The notes beneath the pieces were generated by a model. It made no database searches. It saw nothing but the letters and a program-made list of their open reading frames with translations, and was not told the origin of the DNA. A stretch of 35,638 nucleotides of DNA. Origin: Parasitella parasitica (Eukaryota > Mucoromycota > Mucoromycetes > Mucorales > Mucoraceae). Shown here one piece after another: positions 30,957 through 35,638 of the stretch (position 1 is the first letter of the stretch; each line of letters opens with the position of its first letter). Where the stretch lies: contig MU619237.1 of NCBI GenBank assembly GCA_025201805.1, positions 1 to 35,638 of the forward strand. The letters are read 5' to 3'. A program made the translations under genes and the position numbers.

Positions 30957-31839
30957 ATGACCAATACAAACACTGTGCACATAAGTAGACACCCTATCGT
31001 CGCTGCCAAGTTGTCTGAATTGAGAGATGCCAAGCAAAACTCAAAGACTGTGCGTGAATTGACCAAAGACCTGTCTTTGCTGCTGGGTTATGAAGCTTCT
31101 CAAAATTTAGAGACGTCAAGCAACGGGGAATCTAGCGTAAGAATGATAAAATGTACCGCATAACTCTTAGCTTATCAATCGGGCAAAATTAGACTGCAAA
31201 TGGCAGTTATAGATCTGTGCAGATAAAAGACAAGGTTGTTTTGGTTCCTGTTCTCAGATCAGGCCTTGGTTTCGTGGATGGTAATACAAAAATTAATGCT
31301 GGGCAATCGTGGGAGTTGTAACAGAATCTTTGTATACGCGTAGGCTTCTTGAACCTGTTTCCGGAAGCTCCTGTCTATCATCTAGGCATTTTCCGTGAAA
31401 AAAAGTCTCTCCAGGCAGTGGAATACTACAACAAATTACCTAATTGTGTGGGTGTCGATACCTGCTTCGTATTGGATCCTGTAATTGCGACTGGTAATAC
31501 TGCCATAGCAACTATCACCATTTTAAAAGAGTCCGGCTTACTCCCTCATCAAATCAAGTTTGTTGCTCTCGTTGGAGTAAGTGGTTTTGTGTATATGCAT
31601 GAGGGACAACTTTGTTTACCGTGGTTTTTATTTTTTTAGTCTGAACAAGGTATCCAGCAACTTCAAAACGAACATCCTGATGTTCATATCTATTTAGCAG
31701 CAGTCGATGAATCCCTCGATTCCAATAGGTAAGCACCTGCCGATACCATATTCTACATGCATAAAACTCACACGTTTATAGTTATATCAGTCCTGGTATA
31801 GGTGATTCTGGTGATAGACTCTGGAATACTGCCATTTAA
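30957..31839 (+). CDS. UPP: Uracil phosphoribosyltransferase
   Basis: Five exons (30957-31136, 31193-31280, 31344-31576, 31640-31728, 31782-31839) give 215 residues, the family's usual length. The start HISRHPIVAAKLSELRD matches the conserved N-terminus of Upp/Fur1. LVPVLRSGLGFVDG, FRE-K-LQAVEYYNKLP and the PRPP-binding VLDPVIATGNTA follow, then the uracil-binding C-terminus YISPGIGDSGDRLWNTAI. It converts uracil and PRPP to UMP. In the URC pathway a UPRT is required for uracil degradation as well as for salvage. The sequence looks like the bacterial-type Upp class linked to URC genes. AATAAA (31855-31860) lies just 30 bp before the next gene's ATG. Confidence 0.94.
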
Positions 31840-31889
31840 ATAATGCGTGCTCCGAATAAATAATAACTTTTACATCTTCTTCTCTTCAA

Positions 31890-32279
31890 ATGACTCGTAC
31901 AATATCTATCTTTCATAACCCAAGGTGTAGTAAATCTCGTAACGCCTTGGCTTACCTTGAAAAAAATAAGGATGAATACGAATATCACCTTGAAAAAATT
32001 CTGTACCAGAAGGATTCCATCACGGAAGATCAGTTGAACGATTTGGTAACCTATCTTTCAGGTTCAAAGACTACAGATTCCTCTCAATGGAAGGTTTTAC
32101 TCAGACCTGATGCTCAAAAGCTAGTATCCTCCAAGGAAGAAGCAATTAAGCTTATAATGGAAAAGCCCGAACATCTTGAACGCCCATTTGTTGTCGATTT
32201 TGAGAATAAGAAGGCTGCGTTAGGAAGACCCGATCTCACAGATGTTGAAACTCTTGTTGCTGGCGCCAAAATCCTGTGA
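31890..32279 (+). CDS. ArsC/YfgD-family thioredoxin-fold protein (arsenate reductase-like)
   Basis: A single exon encodes 129 residues. The N-terminal ISIFHNPRCSKSRNAL holds the family's active Cys13 in the CxxS-type loop. KVLLRPDAQKLV and the C-terminal HLERPFVVDFENKKAALGRP match the ArsC pattern of a substrate-binding Arg region. Glutaredoxin-dependent arsenate reductases share this fold, but many family members have other or unknown redox roles, so arsenate reduction is not proven. The gene starts 50 bp after the UPRT stop, in the same direction and without introns. A bacterial origin is possible. A fungal Fmp46-like redox protein is an alternative. Confidence 0.85.
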   Translation: MTRTISIFHNPRCSKSRNALAYLEKNKDEYEYHLEKILYQKDSITEDQLNDLVTYLSGSKTTDSSQWKVLLRPDAQKLVSSKEEAIKLIMEKPEHLERPFVVDFENKKAALGRPDLTDVETLVAGAKIL

Positions 32280-32426
32280 TCAAGAGCTTGGCTTATTAAA
32301 CCACAGCTTTTGTAAAAACTGTCAACTCACCCTTGCTCGTTTCCAATAAAAAAATAAAAAAATAAAAAATACAATAAAAGAAATAGTTTCTATCTTCTAC
32401 TCTTTTTTTATTTTTAAATCACAAAA

Positions 32427-32864
32427 ATGAATCGATCAGTCAACTTATTTATCAGCATTCGCACATATGCAACAAAGAGTAAGACTACAAATTTAAAATG
32501 GAAGCCTAGTGTACCTGTTCAACAAACCACTCTCCCTGACGGTACTGTTTTCATCGCTCGTCAGCCTGTTGTCGAGCCCAGCGTACAATCTGCTGTAGCA
32601 CCTCTTCTTAATAAACCGGCTACATATAAAAAGTTATCAGAAACAGAAATCAAAGAATTGCGTCAGTTAAGAGAATCAGACCCTAGTACATGGACTCGCT
32701 CAAAGTTGGCAAAAAAATTTGGATGCTCAGAATTGTTTGTTGGTATTGCTGCTTCCAATGCTACCGCTCAAGCTGCTGAAAATCAGGTTACTGCTGTCGC
32801 GAATCATGGTTATAGGCGTAAATTGATTTCGCAAGAAAGGCAAAAGAGAAGAGCTCTTTGGTAA
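32427..32864 (+). CDS. Mitochondrial large-subunit ribosomal protein of the MRPL20 (mL58) family
   Basis: A single exon encodes 145 residues. The N-terminus (MNRSVNLFISIRTYATKSKT) is a mitochondrial presequence ending in RTYA. WKPSVPVQQTTLPDGTVFIARQP, LRESDPSTWTRSKLAKKFGCSELFVG and the basic C-terminus (RRKLISQERQKRRALW) match fungal MRPL20 proteins of the mitochondrial ribosome. The WTRSKLAKKFG segment resembles a helix-turn-helix but is typical of this family. AATAAA follows at about 32920. Confidence 0.88.
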   Translation: MNRSVNLFISIRTYATKSKTTNLKWKPSVPVQQTTLPDGTVFIARQPVVEPSVQSAVAPLLNKPATYKKLSETEIKELRQLRESDPSTWTRSKLAKKFGCSELFVGIAASNATAQAAENQVTAVANHGYRRKLISQERQKRRALW

Positions 32865-34364
32865 AATTAAACAAATACATGTGTGTGTGCGCGCATTTAG
32901 ATCTACTATGTATCAAGTTGAATAAAAACTATGGAATTGTATATATATTGATTAAACTATTGGAGTTTCTGTATATATTTCGAAAAAGGATTTCATATTA
33001 TGATAAGAATCAATAATTATAAGTTAATTTGACGTTGTACTACTGTGCTGATGGCAAGGATTGGCATTCCTAATTGATAACGAGTGTTGATCAGAATTGA
33101 CAGATCAAATTGCAGCAAAAATCAGTTTATTAGGCTTTAATCATAATAATAACAATTAAAAAGACATTAGATAGATAAGCAGATATTTTCACCAAGTTTC
33201 TCATGTATGATAAAGTTTGTACCTCTTTGCAAAAGTTTAGATGTCTCATAACGAAGAAACATCATGTAATGTAAATCATTACGATATGATGGGTAGACCT
33301 GACCCAAAGCTCGTAAAAAAAACATTCCGTAGCACTTCTTCTGTCAGGTTTAATATAATACATTATTGAGTAATATAAAAATCGAAAGAACATTCACAGA
33401 CCTCGTACCTGTTTTTTTCAATGTTCTTCTATATACATTCTAGCTCTTATTTAACTTAAAATTGTAATCTGCTATGTAGCATTACTTTGTTCATATCATT
33501 TATCAACTGGCAAACTTTTACGTTACCATAGTCTAATTTAGCTTTTTTACACAAAAATCATAGATGTTTGCAAGCAGCTTTAAAATGTAAGATATTATTC
33601 CACAGTTCGTTGTGTCAGATGAGACAAATCATTATCGTGTTCCTGCTTCACATTCAGAATTTACTAAATGTTAGCAACACAAAAACCTACCAAAAAATTG
33701 TCTTAATATATGAATATGAACTGTACGCAAATTTCAGCAATACATCATCCGTTCACACAGTGTTTTTACATAAAATAACATTCTTTCATTTGTTAACGTT
33801 GTTATATTGGATTTTGGCCGGCTATATCGTCCCGAGATGACTTTTGAGTGTGAGTCAACAATATGCGTTTACAAATATTGTGATGTGTCAATCTGTTAAG
33901 CGTATAGTCAAAATAATGGCAAAAATTCAGAATGATGATTCTTTTTGACCTGAATTATACCGATGATAATGACCACTGCATGACCAGCTTGAGTAGTTTT
34001 AGGCCTACACTTATTATTGTTTTTTTTTTTTTGTTCAATATGCAAACAAGCAGATCGATTTCATTGTAAATAATAAGCCAAGAACCGTTGAAATTAAATG
34101 TAACGCTTGGCATCATAACTTTGTCTATTTAAAGACTTATGCATGCATATTCCTAGAGTTGCAAGCATGATCCTTGTTCAGTTTGGATTTCATAGTTGTT
34201 GGGATGTATTGCCCAGCTAAGCCAATTCACACAGTGACTCGCACTGTTAACCACCGCATGAGAAGCTAGTGATTGAAGGAATAGACGGGAGCCCACAGCC
34301 AGAGACAGGGCGCTTGTTCTTGAAACTCCCTTTTTCACTGTTCCCAGAAGAAACATACAAAAAG
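32865..34364. other. 1.5-kb AT-rich intergenic region without a gene
   Basis: I see no coding frame with family motifs, no RNA gene and no element ends. A short GT/GC run (about 32880-32895) and a T12 run (34020-34032) are present. An open frame at 33568-33840 looks like random AT-rich hydrophobic sequence. The last 100 bp must hold the promoter of the next gene. Confidence 0.55.
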
Positions 34365-35414
34365 ATGTTTAAAAACAAAATCCTTGTGACAAGTCAACCC
34401 AATGGAGGCACTTTACAGTTTGTGAAAGGTTAGACGATTCAAGATAATGCATATATCAACATTACACTTAAAACGTCTGCTGTAGATATTTTCACCATAT
34501 CAAACAATAGAGAGTTTCCTCAAAGTCTCGTTGATACTCGGTTAAATGACACCCAGGGCGACCTCGTAGGAGTTTGCATACCTTATGAAATTGACACCAA
34601 ATATTACACAGCAAAGGTTGATTTTTGGCTGGATGAAATCGATAGAGCGACGGAAAAAGAAACTATCAAGGCTTACTGCGAAAAGGATACCGAAATAAGC
34701 AAAGTGATTGATGCCTTTGTATTTATATTTGACAAAAACGAGGTACAGTAGATGTAATTTTTTAAGTTTTATTAGTATTTAACAAATTCATCCATTAGCC
34801 ATCTACATTTGACACTGCTAAAGAGTGGTTGCCATTCCTCAACCAAGCAGAACCAGGGATTCGTTTGTGCATTGGAAATTCATCCAAAGAACCTTTGACT
34901 ATGGAAGTGGACGCTGAAATCAACGATTGGTGTCTTTCCAACGGCTTTGATTATGTTGACATGGATGAAAAGACAGACATACCAATGGACAAAGTTCGCA
35001 TGGAATTAGCTTTGGAAATCATACAAACAAATTTCTGGGATGGCATGGTGAAGAAAAATGTTAATGGCATTGCTGAGGATGAAGATTTGTTAAGGGAGAT
35101 TCGAGAATTGAAACTTGCACAGGAAAAAGACATTACAAGTTTGAGTGATAACGATGAAGATGTTGAGGACATGCCCACACAGGATGAGATCAAGAAGATG
35201 AGACATGATTTATTTGCAGATATTGACGGAGAAGACGGCCTGGATAAAGCATTTGAGAAAATACAAGCAATAAGAGGTAAGAGTTATAGACGATGAACGT
35301 TAGTATTCTTCTAAATGTAATCTTTTAGAACATGGTAAAAGTCTCTCTGATGAAGAAAGACGAAAAATGGCAGCACAAGTCGCCCTCTCATTTGCTGCTC
35401 AACTAGGATTATAA
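34365..35414 (+). CDS. AAGAB/p34-like (Irc6 family) adaptin-binding protein
   Basis: Four exons (34365-34428, 34486-34742, 34799-35276, 35329-35414) give 294 residues. The first half is a GTPase-like fold without nucleotide-binding motifs (KNKILVTSQPNGG, DAFVFIFDKNE, RLCIGNSS). Next come NDWCLSNGFDYVDMD and RMELALEIIQTNFWDGM, equivalents of the EWC..GFE and W segments of AAGAB, and an acidic linker. The C-terminal helix KSLSDEERRKMAAQVALSFAAQLG matches the conserved AAGAB tail. AAGAB acts as an assembly chaperone for AP-1 and AP-2 clathrin adaptors; yeast Irc6 is its relative. The stop codon overlaps AATAAA (35414-35419). Intron 1 has a GTTAGA donor, weaker than the others here. Confidence 0.85.
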
Positions 35415-35519
35415 ATAAAATGAAACAAATGATTAATGTATAAATGCCTAACAAATTTAATCTCGAGTAAAAGTTTACTCTCGTCCCCTCTCTGTTTGTC
35501 TAATTTTTACGTTTTGGAG

Positions 35520-35638
35520 ATGTTGCATAGATTGACTTATATTTTTGTCCTTTGTTTGGTCACTGTTATCTATGCTGTTTCTGCAGCAGTTAAAAAAGGT
35601 ATTTATGTGTGCCTTACAATGCGGTTTTTTTTAACCAT
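35520..35638 (+). CDS. First exon of a gene for a signal-peptide protein, cut by the window end
   Basis: The ATG at 35520 starts MLHRLTYIFVLCLVTVIYAVSAAVKK, a typical signal peptide with a likely cleavage after VSA. A GTATTT donor follows at 35599, so coding ends at 35598 with one base of the next codon and an intron continues past the window edge. The mature protein is not visible, so its function is unknown. It starts about 105 bp after the AAGAB-like gene's stop, in the same direction. Confidence 0.5.
   Translation, partial: MLHRLTYIFVLCLVTVIYAVSAAVKKGIYVCLTMRFFLT

Noticed and set aside
33568..33840. 90-codon + strand frame
   Set aside because: Hydrophobic AT-driven composition, no promoter signal nearby and no recognisable motif.

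Overview
The window is eukaryotic nuclear DNA, most likely from an early-diverging filamentous fungus (Mucoromycota, probably Mucorales). The reasons are AT-rich intergenic DNA, many short GT-AG introns (mostly 53-90 bp), strong TATA boxes, Tc1/mariner and LTR-element debris, and fungal gene families such as URC1 and an Irc6/AAGAB protein. Species is not determinable from the sequence alone. All gene models were built by hand by joining exons whose reading phase and family motifs agree; every multi-exon model closes to a whole number of codons.

Bases 1-9500 are a transposon graveyard. They hold an open frame of uncertain, perhaps retroelement, origin (1-574), a decayed Tc1/mariner transposase on the minus strand (1226-2089), a solo LTR with a perfect 5-bp target duplication (3852-4062), and further LTR-like promoter/polyA modules. 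A full-length Tc1/mariner element follows (6363-8468), with about 110-bp inverted repeats and TA target duplications. Its transposase is broken by frameshifts and by a 508-bp foreign insert that is itself an open frame flanked by GGCAT repeats.

Bases 9543-17473 hold a long-chain acyl-CoA synthetase (+), a ZIP zinc transporter with a zinc-responsive-element-like site in its promoter (+), and a Cdc15/Hof1-type F-BAR/SH3 protein with a long polyglutamine tract (-). The F-BAR gene shares a 243-bp divergent promoter with SMC4, the condensin ATPase (17717-22145, +), so cytokinesis and chromosome-condensation genes lie head to head. SMC4 contains a 13-nt microexon just before its Walker A motif.

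Bases 23126-27958 hold a small secreted cysteine-containing protein, ribosomal protein eL20 with a long first intron after codon 3, and a group-IV (cPLA2-like) phospholipase with a possible mitochondrial presequence. A 94-residue protein of unknown function converges on it.

Bases 28505-32864 hold URC1 (GTP-cyclohydrolase-II-like uracil catabolism protein, 11 exons with a 15-nt microexon) head to head with a uracil phosphoribosyltransferase. This pairing is expected for the URC uracil-degradation pathway. It is followed closely by an intronless ArsC-family protein and a mitochondrial ribosomal protein of the MRPL20 family. After about 1.5 kb of empty AT-rich DNA come an AAGAB/Irc6-like adaptin-binding protein and the first exon of a gene for a signal-peptide protein cut by the window end.
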